Assembly: GCA_946611835.1 (NCBI GenBank)
Contig: CAMOEE010000054.1
Span: 1-13,005 of the forward strand
Reading direction: 5' to 3'
DNA length: 13,005 bases
DNA from: an uncultured Treponema sp.
Lineage (GTDB): Bacteria; Spirochaetota; Spirochaetia; Treponematales; Treponemataceae
The position numbers and the translations under genes are program-made. Shown here in pieces: positions 1 to 6,202 of the stretch (the first letter of the stretch is position 1; each line of letters begins with the position of its first letter). Below the pieces are notes generated by a model. The model ran no database searches and had not been told where the DNA came from. It saw only the letters and a list, made by a program, of their open reading frames with translations.

Positions 1-1
1 C

Positions 2-382
2 ACCCAGATTTGTAAAGACGCTGTAAAAGCAATGCACAACTTCCACATCGATCACATGGGCATCAATGCAAAGAACGAAAAAGAAGCTCTCGAAATCGCT
101 AAACAGTTCGAACTCTTCGGATTTGCTTCAAAAATCGGCAACTCTTCAATCTTCGCTTCTGAGCAGGTTGAAATCATGAAAGAGAATGGTCGTGGAACAC
201 ACGGTCACATTTCTATGGTCTGCAACAATGTTGAGCGCGCTCTCGCTTTCCTCGAGCCATACGGATTCAAACCGGTCATGGAAACAGCAAAATGGATGGG
301 CAAAGAGAACGCTTCTCCACTCAAGGTTGTTTACCTCGACAAAGAAGTCGGCGGATTTGCTATCCACTTGAAGAGAGCATAA
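2..382 (+). CDS. eda: KDPG/KHG aldolase, C-terminal part (5' end outside window)
   Basis: The reading frame is open from the first bases of the window (TQICKDAV before the first Met at 32), so this is the 3' part of a longer gene and the ATG at 32 is internal. The residues from about HNFHIDHMGIN to GGFAIHLKRA resemble the extra domain of roughly 110 residues that follows the aldolase barrel in one branch of bifunctional 4-hydroxy-2-oxoglutarate / 2-dehydro-3-deoxy-phosphogluconate aldolases. It looks like a vicinal-oxygen-chelate (glyoxalase-type) fold: HIDHMGIN, then GHISMVCNNVERAL, then a final GGFAIHL strand. The enzyme splits KDPG to pyruvate and glyceraldehyde 3-phosphate in the cytoplasm. 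The catalytic lysine would lie upstream and cannot be checked. A stand-alone VOC protein is the alternative, but the open frame upstream argues against it. Followed 30 nt later by a strong terminator. Confidence 0.75.
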   Translation, partial: TQICKDAVKAMHNFHIDHMGINAKNEKEALEIAKQFELFGFASKIGNSSIFASEQVEIMKENGRGTHGHISMVCNNVERALAFLEPYGFKPVMETAKWMGKENASPLKVVYLDKEVGGFAIHLKRA

Positions 383-412
383 GTCAATTCATAATGACTG
401 ATGCTTGATTAT

Positions 413-471
413 GGGCACGAAAGAACGGCTTTTTTGAATAGAAGTTGATTTTTTCGTGCCCGTATTTTTTT
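413..471 (+). terminator. Rho-independent terminator after the aldolase gene
   Basis: A perfect 10-bp stem, GGGCACGAAA (413-422) with TTTCGTGCCC (452-461), encloses a 29-nt loop and is followed by GTA and a run of seven T (465-471). It should end transcription of the aldolase operon. The T run stops only 9 nt before the next start codon at 481. Confidence 0.85.
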
Positions 472-480
472 CTTACCTAA

Positions 481-1158
481 ATGTCTTTGCTTAAAAACTT
501 CATCTTATTCACAGCGTTATTTCTGTCAGTCTCCCCGATTTTTGCTCTTTCATCTGCAGATTCCGCCCCTCAGGAGAGTCTTCCCCAGCTTTCGGAGGAA
601 AAGGAGAAAGAGAATATTAAGAGAAGTGGTATTTCTGCGGATTTCAGTGTTTTGGGAGACGCATTGATGCACAACGGCTGGGGGCTTGGACTTTCTGGCG
701 AATATCTTTTTACAAGGTATTTTTCGATAAACGGAACTTTCAGCCATTCAGTGCTTTTTTCTGATTTCGACTCCACTGTATACACGACCGAATCCCTGTC
801 ACTTAATTTTTACTGCTATCCTTTTGGTCTTGGCCTGGACAAGTATCTTTACATAGGCGGAGGAAATTCAACTGATTTCATTCAGTTTAACGGGACGAAT
901 CTCCCGGAAGAAGAAAGCCGGAAAACTGCTATTTTTATGCAGGCCCGCACAGGATGGAGGCAGCCGCTGGGGCAATACTTTGGACTTGAAGCCTATGCGG
1001 GATACAAATGGAGGCTTTATTCTGCCGATGTCCCGGAGGAATGCGAGCATTTGATAGAGCCTGGTTTTTTCTTTGGATTTGGCGTGCACCTGAAGTTCGG
1101 AAATATTTTTAAATCAATAAGAAAGCTTTTTCGGGGCTATGAAAACAGCGGCTTCTGA
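481..1158 (+). CDS. Secreted outer-membrane beta-barrel protein, function unknown
   Basis: 225 residues. The N-terminus is a signal peptide (MSLLKNFILFTALFLSVSPIFA, cut probably after IFA or FALS), then a short acidic, low-complexity stretch to about residue 46 (SEEKEKENIKRSG). The rest alternates Gly/aromatic strands, for example GWGLGLSGEYLF, TESLSLNFYCYPFG and FFFGFGVHLKF, typical of an 8- to 10-stranded barrel, and the protein ends in Phe as many outer-membrane proteins do. It probably sits in the outer membrane or periplasm. I do not recognise a specific family. The ATG at 481 is supported by the signal peptide, but no Shine-Dalgarno sequence precedes it (TTTTTTTCTTACCTAA), and a terminator lies immediately upstream, so how it is transcribed is unclear. 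The in-frame TTG at 487 is no better. Confidence 0.75.
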   Translation: MSLLKNFILFTALFLSVSPIFALSSADSAPQESLPQLSEEKEKENIKRSGISADFSVLGDALMHNGWGLGLSGEYLFTRYFSINGTFSHSVLFSDFDSTVYTTESLSLNFYCYPFGLGLDKYLYIGGGNSTDFIQFNGTNLPEEESRKTAIFMQARTGWRQPLGQYFGLEAYAGYKWRLYSADVPEECEHLIEPGFFFGFGVHLKFGNIFKSIRKLFRGYENSGF

Positions 1159-1175
1159 GCCCCGTAAATAATTTT
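1132..1175 (+). terminator. Possible terminator overlapping the end of the barrel gene
   Basis: A 7-bp GC-rich stem, CGGGGCT (1132-1138) with AGCCCCG (1158-1164), has a 19-nt loop and is followed by a weak T-rich tract (TAAATAATTTTTATTT). The TGA stop of the barrel gene (1156-1158) lies at the loop/stem edge. The tract is interrupted, so termination is plausible but not certain. Confidence 0.5.
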
Positions 1176-1717
1176 TATTTCTCTGACAGGTCAATCAGCG
1201 TTGTGACCGGGACCGGGGCCAGGGCTTCGTGATAGTTAAGCTCCGGGATTCCGATAACACCGAAGAAACCTGCAACGCTGCCGCCGCCCTGCTCAATCAG
1301 GTTTTTTGACGCGTTCAGGGTGCCGCCGGTGGCGATTAAATCATCAATTATGAGATAAGACTTGCCTTTTTCGATGTCGGCCTTGTGGGCTTCGATAGTG
1401 GCTTCACCATATTCGAGGGCGTAGCTTGCTCTGTAGACCTGGCCCGGGAGCTTGCCCTTTTTGCGGAGCAAGACCAGAGGAATGCCCATACGCTCTGCCA
1501 GCGGGGCTGCGAACAGGAAGCCCCGTGACTCTACTGCGGCGATAGCGTCAATTTTTTGGCTTGAGTATATTTCTACCATGCGGTCAATCGTGTGCTTGAA
1601 TGCGGGCGGATTTGTGAAAATGCTCGTAATGTCAAAAAAAAGGATGCCAGGTTTTGGAAAGTCCGGCACCCGTCGGATTGCTTTGTCAAGAATTTCATCA
1701 AAGTTTTTAGTAGCCAT
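1175..1717 (-). CDS. apt: Adenine phosphoribosyltransferase
   Basis: 180 residues, the normal length for Apt. The enzyme joins adenine to PRPP to give AMP and pyrophosphate in purine salvage, in the cytoplasm. Visible family features are FPKPGILFFDITS near residue 20, the VESRGFLFAAPLA segment at about 62-74, the flexible-loop region RKKGKLPGQVYRASYALEYG at about 85-104, and the PRPP-binding motif YLIIDDLIATGGT at 121-133 with its paired acidic residues. The ATG at 1715-1717 matches the usual N-terminus. The region before it (GAATGAACCGTT) has no Shine-Dalgarno sequence, and a -10 element ends only 8 nt upstream, so the mRNA is probably near-leaderless. The gene is divergent from the diguanylate cyclase gene, with 105 bp between the start codons. 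Confidence 0.93.
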   Translation of the reverse strand: MATKNFDEILDKAIRRVPDFPKPGILFFDITSIFTNPPAFKHTIDRMVEIYSSQKIDAIAAVESRGFLFAAPLAERMGIPLVLLRKKGKLPGQVYRASYALEYGEATIEAHKADIEKGKSYLIIDDLIATGGTLNASKNLIEQGGGSVAGFFGVIGIPELNYHEALAPVPVTTLIDLSEK

Positions 1718-1725
1718 AACGGTTC

Positions 1726-1754
1726 ATTCTATCACTTTGAAGCATTGAAGTCTA
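1726..1754 (-). promoter_or_regulatory. Predicted sigma-70-type promoter of apt
   Basis: On the minus strand: TAGACT (1749-1754), a 17-nt spacer, then TAGAAT (1726-1731) preceded by TGA, an extended -10 arrangement. A start 7 nt past the -10 would fall at about 1719, two bases before the apt ATG. Confidence 0.5.
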
Positions 1755-1807
1755 TCTTAGCAGAAAAAAAATAATCTTAAAAAAGAAGTGTGAAAAAAGG
1801 GAACTCA

Positions 1808-1816
1808 TGCTATAAT
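1808..1816 (+). promoter_or_regulatory. Extended -10 promoter of the diguanylate cyclase gene
   Basis: TGC followed directly by a perfect TATAAT (1811-1816). No good -35 is present, as is common for extended -10 promoters. The expected transcription start, 7 nt beyond the -10, is position 1823, the A of the ATG. This predicts a leaderless mRNA. Confidence 0.6.
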
Positions 1817-1822
1817 TGATTC

Positions 1823-3913
1823 ATGCGAAACAAAATTTCGGCAATCTTATTTCTTCTGTTTGCCAGTTCTTTTATTCCTCTTTTTGCTTCCTCAAAAACT
1901 CGCCTTGTCCGCATTCCTTTTTACGAGAATGATGCACTTTATAAGACCCATGGTAATGACGGCACGGCTTCATACATTTCCGAGTTCCTTGAAAATGTGA
2001 ACCGTTACCTTGACTATGATTTTGAATATGTTCCCGTCAGCCGGGACCAGGTCCTTGATGCACTTAAGGACGGCCGGATCGACATGATACCTTTTTTGGG
2101 GCGTGATGCAGCTGTCGGACACAATTTTCTTCTTTCTGACACACCGACTGCCATAGGTTCCTTGGTTTTCGCCTCAAACAGGATAGTCGATTTTGATAAT
2201 CCCCGTATCGGCATCCTGAAATTTGCACCGGAAAACCTCAGGGAAAACATCATGCTTTACGCTGAGGATCAGGAAATCAATGCGAGTTATTTCTTTTATG
2301 AAAGCACGGAAGAACTTCTTAGTGATTTGTACGCCAATAAGATTGATGTTTTTGCCACGATTGATTTTACGATTCCAGATGATTTTTTTGTGCTTGCCAT
2401 AATCGACAATCAGTTTTTCAGTCTTGCGGTCAATTCAAATAATCAGGATCTTTTTAATGATTTCAATTCATCCCTCTCTACGCTTTTTTTGCTGAACCCA
2501 AACCTGATTTCAACCCTGCGTTCCCGCTATATTCCTTCTGCCCGATACTCGATAAACAAACTCAGCCCTAAAGAGCAGAAATATGTACGGATGAACAAAA
2601 ATCTTCGTGTCGCTTCCGTAATCAATGACCCACCTTACTCATCTCTTGTAAACGAGGAATTCCGGGGAATCATAATCGACCAGATTGAGGCAATCACAAA
2701 TGAAAGCGGTCTTAAGGTCTCATATATTCCGGCAAAATCCTATATTGACGCTATTAACCTTGTGAAGTGGGGTGAGGCTGATGTGGTTTATGAAGTCAAC
2801 GAGCTTCTTATTAAGGAAGATTTGGCCTCAATCAAGCCTACCAGCCCGCTTCTCTCGCAAAAGTATGTCGTCGTTTGCAACGATGAAGAGCAGCTCCAGG
2901 GTGACAGTGTTTTTGTATGCCTGAAGGGGCGGCAGTATTCAAAAACTTATTTGGATAAGAATTTTCATGTCATAGAATCTTGTGATTTGGATACGCTCGA
3001 AGAATGTTTTGAGGCAATAGAAGAGAACAAAAACTATTTCACACTCATGCCTCTGCAGGAGGCCGACTATTATTTTAAAAATCATCTTTTCACAAATATA
3101 AAGATTCTCAATGAGGGCTATTCGGTCTCGGTTTCGCTGGGGCTTTCCCGCCGTCTTGCCCCGGAGCTTGCGGCTGTCCTCGATAAATCGATTTACACGC
3201 TCACCACATCCATGTTCGAGGATTTCATGCAGAGAAACATGGAGCTTAACCAGACTTTAGGGGCATTCATAAAAAAACATCTGGCCCTCTTCTGTATAAT
3301 TGTCGCCGTCTTCCTTCTTGTCCTTGCGACGGCAATCTTTTTGATAATCATAATCCTTACCAAACGGAGAAAGGACAGGCAGATTCAGTATGCGATGAAC
3401 CTTGCCAACCGGGATTCTATGACAGGTCTTTTCAATCATATTGCATTCGAAAAGAAGGTCGCAGGAATCCTGAGCCATCAGCAGGACAATGAAATCGGCG
3501 TATTCGTGATGATTGACATCGACAACTTCAAAAAGGTAAACGATACTCTGGGGCACGCAAAAGGCGATTATGTAATTGTCAGCGTGGCGAACATCCTGCT
3601 TGCGACATTCAGGGGCGGAGACCTCAAAGGAAGGATGGGCGGAGATGAATTCGCTGTCTTTATGCGCAATGTCTCGGACATCGAGGCCGTCAAGCACAAG
3701 ATGCGCGTCTTCCAGATTGCGATAAAGGATTATTTTGAGAAAAGCGGGCTTGAAATCAATGTGACCTGCTCAATCGGAATCAGCTGGTGCCGGGGAAAGC
3801 AGGGAGAAAACGCATTCAAGAAGATTTACAAGGCAGCCGACGAGGGGCTGTACAAGGTCAAAAAATCCGGCAAGAATGCGTTCTCGATTGTGGAAATGGA
3901 GCCTACTTCCTGA
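1823..3913 (+). CDS. Membrane diguanylate cyclase with tandem periplasmic SBP-type sensor domains
   Basis: 696 residues. A signal peptide or anchor (1-23) is followed by two regions resembling family 3 solute-binding proteins, about 26-245 and 260-475 (the second begins NKNLRVASVINDPPYS), then one transmembrane helix at about 487-513 ending in KRRKDR, and a GGDEF domain at about 525-690. The cyclase looks active: GGDEF is intact (606-610), DxD metal-binding Asp residues lie at 565 and 567, and DSMTGLFN starts at 531. An RxxD product-inhibition site (R597 to D600) precedes GGDEF with canonical spacing. It should make cyclic di-GMP from two GTP in the cytoplasm in response to a periplasmic ligand, perhaps an amino acid or other small solute; the ligand is inferred only from the fold. 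No Shine-Dalgarno sequence precedes the ATG, whereas the signal peptide fixes the start. Its last 11 bp overlap the convergent tyrA gene. Confidence 0.9.
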   Translation: MRNKISAILFLLFASSFIPLFASSKTRLVRIPFYENDALYKTHGNDGTASYISEFLENVNRYLDYDFEYVPVSRDQVLDALKDGRIDMIPFLGRDAAVGHNFLLSDTPTAIGSLVFASNRIVDFDNPRIGILKFAPENLRENIMLYAEDQEINASYFFYESTEELLSDLYANKIDVFATIDFTIPDDFFVLAIIDNQFFSLAVNSNNQDLFNDFNSSLSTLFLLNPNLISTLRSRYIPSARYSINKLSPKEQKYVRMNKNLRVASVINDPPYSSLVNEEFRGIIIDQIEAITNESGLKVSYIPAKSYIDAINLVKWGEADVVYEVNELLIKEDLASIKPTSPLLSQKYVVVCNDEEQLQGDSVFVCLKGRQYSKTYLDKNFHVIESCDLDTLEECFEAIEENKNYFTLMPLQEADYYFKNHLFTNIKILNEGYSVSVSLGLSRRLAPELAAVLDKSIYTLTTSMFEDFMQRNMELNQTLGAFIKKHLALFCIIVAVFLLVLATAIFLIIIILTKRRKDRQIQYAMNLANRDSMTGLFNHIAFEKKVAGILSHQQDNEIGVFVMIDIDNFKKVNDTLGHAKGDYVIVSVANILLATFRGGDLKGRMGGDEFAVFMRNVSDIEAVKHKMRVFQIAIKDYFEKSGLEINVTCSIGISWCRGKQGENAFKKIYKAADEGLYKVKKSGKNAFSIVEMEPTS

Positions 3914-4796
3914 CGGTACGAATCGAGCCCATCTTTAGGCGCTGCTCCCTTGTGTGGCTGAGCATTTCGTTCAGTGATGGGGAATTTTCTTCTTGAATCA
4001 GTTTTTTGATTTTTTCGAGCTGTTTCTCAAAGTTTTCGATATGATTCACGAGCTTTTCCTTGTTCGAGATGAAAAGTTCCGTCCACAGGGGGGCGTTAAT
4101 AAGCGCGATTCTTGTTAAGTCCTCAAAAGAACCTCCGCCAAATGCCGTGATTTCCGGGTCTTCGGCGCTTTCGACCAATGCGCTGGCGATTACATGACAG
4201 AGCTGGCTTGTGAAGCCGATTTTGTAGTCATGGATGTCGCAGGTGGTTTCGGTGATTCGTGTGAAGCCCATCTCAGCCACGAGCGTCCGCATAAAGTCAA
4301 GGTTTTCAGGTTTGTTGAAGTCCTGCGGGCAGAGAATGTAATTGTGGTTCACGAAGAACTTTGCGTCTGAATTTGAGTAGCCTTCTTTTTCACCGCCAGC
4401 CATAGGATGACCGATGATGAAGTCAACATCCGGCCTGAGAATATCCGGCAGGGCTTTTTCAAAGATTCCTTTTACCCCGGAAATGTCGGTGACGATTGCG
4501 CCGCTTTTGAAGTGGTCGCGGTGCTCCTTCATGAAGTCCAGGGTTGCGTGCGGGTAGAGGCAGATGAATACAACATCGCAGTCGGGAAGCATTTTTTCAA
4601 CATTGTCGCTTGTGTAGACAATATTTGAGACCCCTTCAGCAATGGACTGAGAGAGGCATGCCGTGCTCCGGTTGCAGACAAGAATCTTCCCGGTGCTGTC
4701 TGCCTGGCTTAAAATGTTCTGGCGGATAGATTTTGCGATTGATCCGCCCATGATTCCCAATCCTACGATTCCGTAATTCGCATTTTTTAAATCCAT
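3903..4796 (-). CDS. tyrA: Prephenate dehydrogenase
   Basis: 297 residues. The enzyme oxidatively decarboxylates prephenate to 4-hydroxyphenylpyruvate with NAD(P)+, the tyrosine-specific step of aromatic synthesis. The N-terminal Rossmann fold has GLGIMGGS (12-19). The catalytic HPMAG motif is at 130-134, followed by GGEKEGY, and a helical C-terminal dimerisation domain follows with a HDYKIGFTSQLCH segment (189-201) containing the second conserved His. No ACT or chorismate mutase domain is present, so it is a monofunctional form. An arogenate dehydrogenase is a possible alternative specificity. The ATG lies 4 nt after the aroF stop and uses AGAAGGAAGAAGG at the end of aroF as its ribosome binding region, so the two genes are one translationally linked operon. 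The 3' end overlaps the diguanylate cyclase gene by 11 bp and no dedicated terminator is visible. Confidence 0.9.
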   Translation of the reverse strand: MDLKNANYGIVGLGIMGGSIAKSIRQNILSQADSTGKILVCNRSTACLSQSIAEGVSNIVYTSDNVEKMLPDCDVVFICLYPHATLDFMKEHRDHFKSGAIVTDISGVKGIFEKALPDILRPDVDFIIGHPMAGGEKEGYSNSDAKFFVNHNYILCPQDFNKPENLDFMRTLVAEMGFTRITETTCDIHDYKIGFTSQLCHVIASALVESAEDPEITAFGGGSFEDLTRIALINAPLWTELFISNKEKLVNHIENFEKQLEKIKKLIQEENSPSLNEMLSHTREQRLKMGSIRTVRK

Positions 4797-4800
4797 AAAG

Positions 4801-5835
4801 TTATACCCTTCTTCCTTCTACTGCCGCATATTTTGCGAGTACTTTCATTAAATCATCAAATTGACTTGGTGTCAAAGACTGCTCGCCGTCACACAGGGCT
4901 TTTTCAGGATTATTGTGAACTTCGATGATAAGTCCGTCCGCTCCTACTGCCACGGCAGCCTTTGCCAGAGTCGGGACCATCCATCGGATGCCGCAGGCGT
5001 GGCTTGGGTCGATGATTACAGGAAGGTGGGTCTCTTTTTTGAGGTAGGGGACTATGCTCAGGTCAAGGCAGTTCCTGGTGTAGTTGTCGAATGTGCGGAT
5101 TCCCCGTTCGCAGAGAATTACATTTTCGTTTCCGCTGGCCATGATGTATTCTGCGCTCATAAGGAATTCCTTGACTGTTGCGGAAAGCCCTCGTTTGAGA
5201 AGAATCGGATTCTTGAGTTTGCCGACCTCTTTCAAAAGGTCGAAGTTCTGCATGTTTCGTGCCCCAATCTGAATGATATCGACATCCTCGAAAAGAGGAA
5301 TTTCCTTGATAGCCATAAGCTCCGTGACGATTGGAAGCCCGGTCTCTTTTCTGGCGATTTTAAGCAGCTCAAGACCTTCCGCTCCAAGTCCCTGGAAAGA
5401 ATAGGGGGAAGTGCGGGGCTTGAATGCACCACCACGCAAAAATCTTGCTCCGCTTGCCTTTACGGATTTTGCGACCTCGATAATCTGCTCCTCAGTTTCG
5501 ACAGAGCAGGGGCCGGCCATAATGGCACAGGTTTTTCCGTCACCGATTGCCCCTCCCAGTTTTGGGTCAGCCTTTGAGACAACATTGACGACCGTGTCGG
5601 CCGGATGGAAAGAACGGCTTGCCTGTTTGTAGGGGGCCTTTACCCGCTGTGCGCTCTCGACGATTTCATTTGCGAGAAGTTCCTCTGGGGTGATTCGGCT
5701 CGTGTCACCGATGAGCCCGAGAATCGTTACATCAGTACCCTTTGACTCATGAATGTCAAGGCCTTTGTTTTTGAGGCCTGCCTTCAATTCGTTCACTTTT
5801 TCCTGTGGAACACCATTTTTCAATACGATAATCAT
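4801..5835 (-). CDS. aroF: 3-deoxy-7-phosphoheptulonate (DAHP) synthase, type I-beta
   Basis: 344 residues. The enzyme condenses phosphoenolpyruvate and erythrose 4-phosphate to DAHP, the first step of the shikimate pathway. An N-terminal ferredoxin-like (ACT-like) regulatory domain occupies about 1-70, starting MIIVLKNGVP, and a TIM barrel follows. The metal ligands of the family are visible at Cys110 (AGPCSVE), His279 (DPSHACG), Glu305 (IIEVHNNP) and Asp316 (ALCDGEQS), with spacing matching the Thermotoga maritima enzyme. GGAFKPRTSPYSFQG (135-149) is the substrate-binding signature. In that enzyme the N-terminal domain mediates feedback inhibition by Tyr/Phe, so allosteric control is likely here too. 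A strong AGGAG lies 7 nt before the ATG. Transcription starts about 225 nt upstream and passes through a tyrosine-codon attenuator, with tyrA immediately downstream. Confidence 0.95.
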   Translation of the reverse strand: MIIVLKNGVPQEKVNELKAGLKNKGLDIHESKGTDVTILGLIGDTSRITPEELLANEIVESAQRVKAPYKQASRSFHPADTVVNVVSKADPKLGGAIGDGKTCAIMAGPCSVETEEQIIEVAKSVKASGARFLRGGAFKPRTSPYSFQGLGAEGLELLKIARKETGLPIVTELMAIKEIPLFEDVDIIQIGARNMQNFDLLKEVGKLKNPILLKRGLSATVKEFLMSAEYIMASGNENVILCERGIRTFDNYTRNCLDLSIVPYLKKETHLPVIIDPSHACGIRWMVPTLAKAAVAVGADGLIIEVHNNPEKALCDGEQSLTPSQFDDLMKVLAKYAAVEGRRV

Positions 5836-5876
5836 TTTTTTACTCCTTTTGATTAATTAAATACGATTTCGGGCAT

Positions 5877-5908
5877 AAAAAAAGGACTTCCTTTTATGGA
5901 AGTCCTTT
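5877..5908 (-). terminator. Attenuator terminator in the aroF-tyrA leader
   Basis: Read on the minus strand, AAAGGACTTCC (5908-5898) pairs perfectly over 11 bp with GGAAGTCCTTT (5891-5881) across a 6-nt loop (ATAAAA), followed by seven consecutive T starting inside the 3' arm. It is a textbook intrinsic terminator, placed after the leader peptide stop and before the aroF ribosome binding site. Its 5' arm can instead pair with 5955-5964 inside the leader peptide gene. Confidence 0.9.
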
Positions 5909-5964
5909 AGAAATGCAAAATAAATTCGCAACTTTACGCATTACATAGAGCGTGGAACTTCCAT
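5896..5964 (-). promoter_or_regulatory. Antiterminator pairing in the aroF-tyrA leader RNA
   Basis: On the minus strand, ATGGAAGTTC (5964-5955, over leader codons 33-36) is complementary over 10 bp, with one G-U pair, to GGACTTCCAT (5905-5896) in the terminator's 5' arm and loop. The two structures exclude each other. A ribosome stalled at Tyr codons 22-27 would leave the upstream arm free, so the antiterminator forms. A ribosome reaching the stop codon would cover it, so the terminator forms. An upstream 7-bp hairpin, TAACCAT (6017-6011) with ATGGTTA (5993-5987), may serve as the pause structure. Confidence 0.75.
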
Positions 5965-6060
5965 ACGAACACGAGAAAAATAATAATAACCATAATAAGA
6001 GTAAGCCTGCATGGTTACAAAAGAGAAATTCTCGCTCGCATAAGAAGTGTTGCGATTCAT
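5941..6060 (-). CDS. Tyrosine-rich leader peptide of the aroF-tyrA attenuator
   Basis: A 39-codon reading frame, ATG at 6060 and TAA at 5941-5943. Residues 19-28 read AYSYYGYYYF: six Tyr and one Phe among codons 20-28, with a seventh Tyr at codon 7 and Phe at 12 and 14. Tyr makes up 7 of 39 residues, far above normal use, and it matches the end product of the operon downstream (AroF, TyrA). The last Tyr codon is five codons before the antiterminator arm that starts at codon 33, the geometry expected for ribosome-mediated attenuation. The product itself is probably dispensable; its translation is the signal. There is no Shine-Dalgarno sequence. The ATG begins 7 nt after the -10, so it is predicted to be translated from a leaderless 5' end. 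A real small protein is less likely. Confidence 0.8.
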   Translation of the reverse strand: MNRNTSYASENFSFVTMQAYSYYGYYYFSRVRMEVPRSM

Positions 6061-6066
6061 AGTAAT

Positions 6067-6095
6067 AATTTAATATATCCTTAAAAAAATGTCAA
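6067..6095 (-). promoter_or_regulatory. Promoter of the aroF-tyrA leader
   Basis: On the minus strand a perfect -35 TTGACA (6095-6090), a 17-nt spacer and TAAATT (6072-6067). The expected start 7 nt past the -10 is 6060, exactly the A of the leader peptide ATG. The alternative -10 TTAAAT, shifted one base, gives the same conclusion within 1 nt. Confidence 0.75.
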
Positions 6096-6113
6096 GCAAT
6101 CAGAGATTTTTTT

Positions 6114-6160
6114 TATCTTAGACCGAATGCCTCTAGATTCGCTAATCCATGTTTAAATTG
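6114..6160. repeat. Duplicate of the tsaD 3' end (copy A)
   Basis: These 47 bp match 6204-6250 at all but four positions, with a 90-bp offset. The second copy is the real end of tsaD. Read on the minus strand, copy A would encode QFKHGLANLEAFGLR followed by TAA, against QFKRGLANLEAFGRR and TAG in tsaD. Two differences are silent and two change Arg. Copy A has no coding context of its own. Confidence 0.85.
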
Positions 6161-6199
6161 AGCGGCGGCTGTCGTTCTTGCCGCCGTAGCAATTTAAGC
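6151..6199. repeat. Two-tier inverted repeat between the tsaD tail copies
   Basis: An outer arm GTTTAAATTG (6151-6160) pairs with CAATTTAAGC (6190-6199) over 10 bp with one G-T wobble. An inner GC-rich arm CGGCGGC (6163-6169) pairs with GCCGCCG (6180-6186) over a 10-nt loop. In the minus-strand RNA it falls just after the tsaD stop and could be a 3' stabilising hairpin or a factor-dependent end. It lacks a T tract, so I do not call it an intrinsic terminator. Confidence 0.6.
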
Positions 6200-6202
6200 G
6201 GG

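Noticed and set aside
4861..5577. Long plus-strand open frame of 238 codons opposite aroF
   Set aside because: It lies entirely inside the well-supported aroF gene on the other strand, resembles no family I know, and is explained by aroF codon use.
5836..6060. T-box riboswitch in the aroF leader
   Set aside because: No T-box consensus (AGGGTGGNACCGCG type) is present. The Tyr-rich reading frame and exclusive pairing explain the terminator better.
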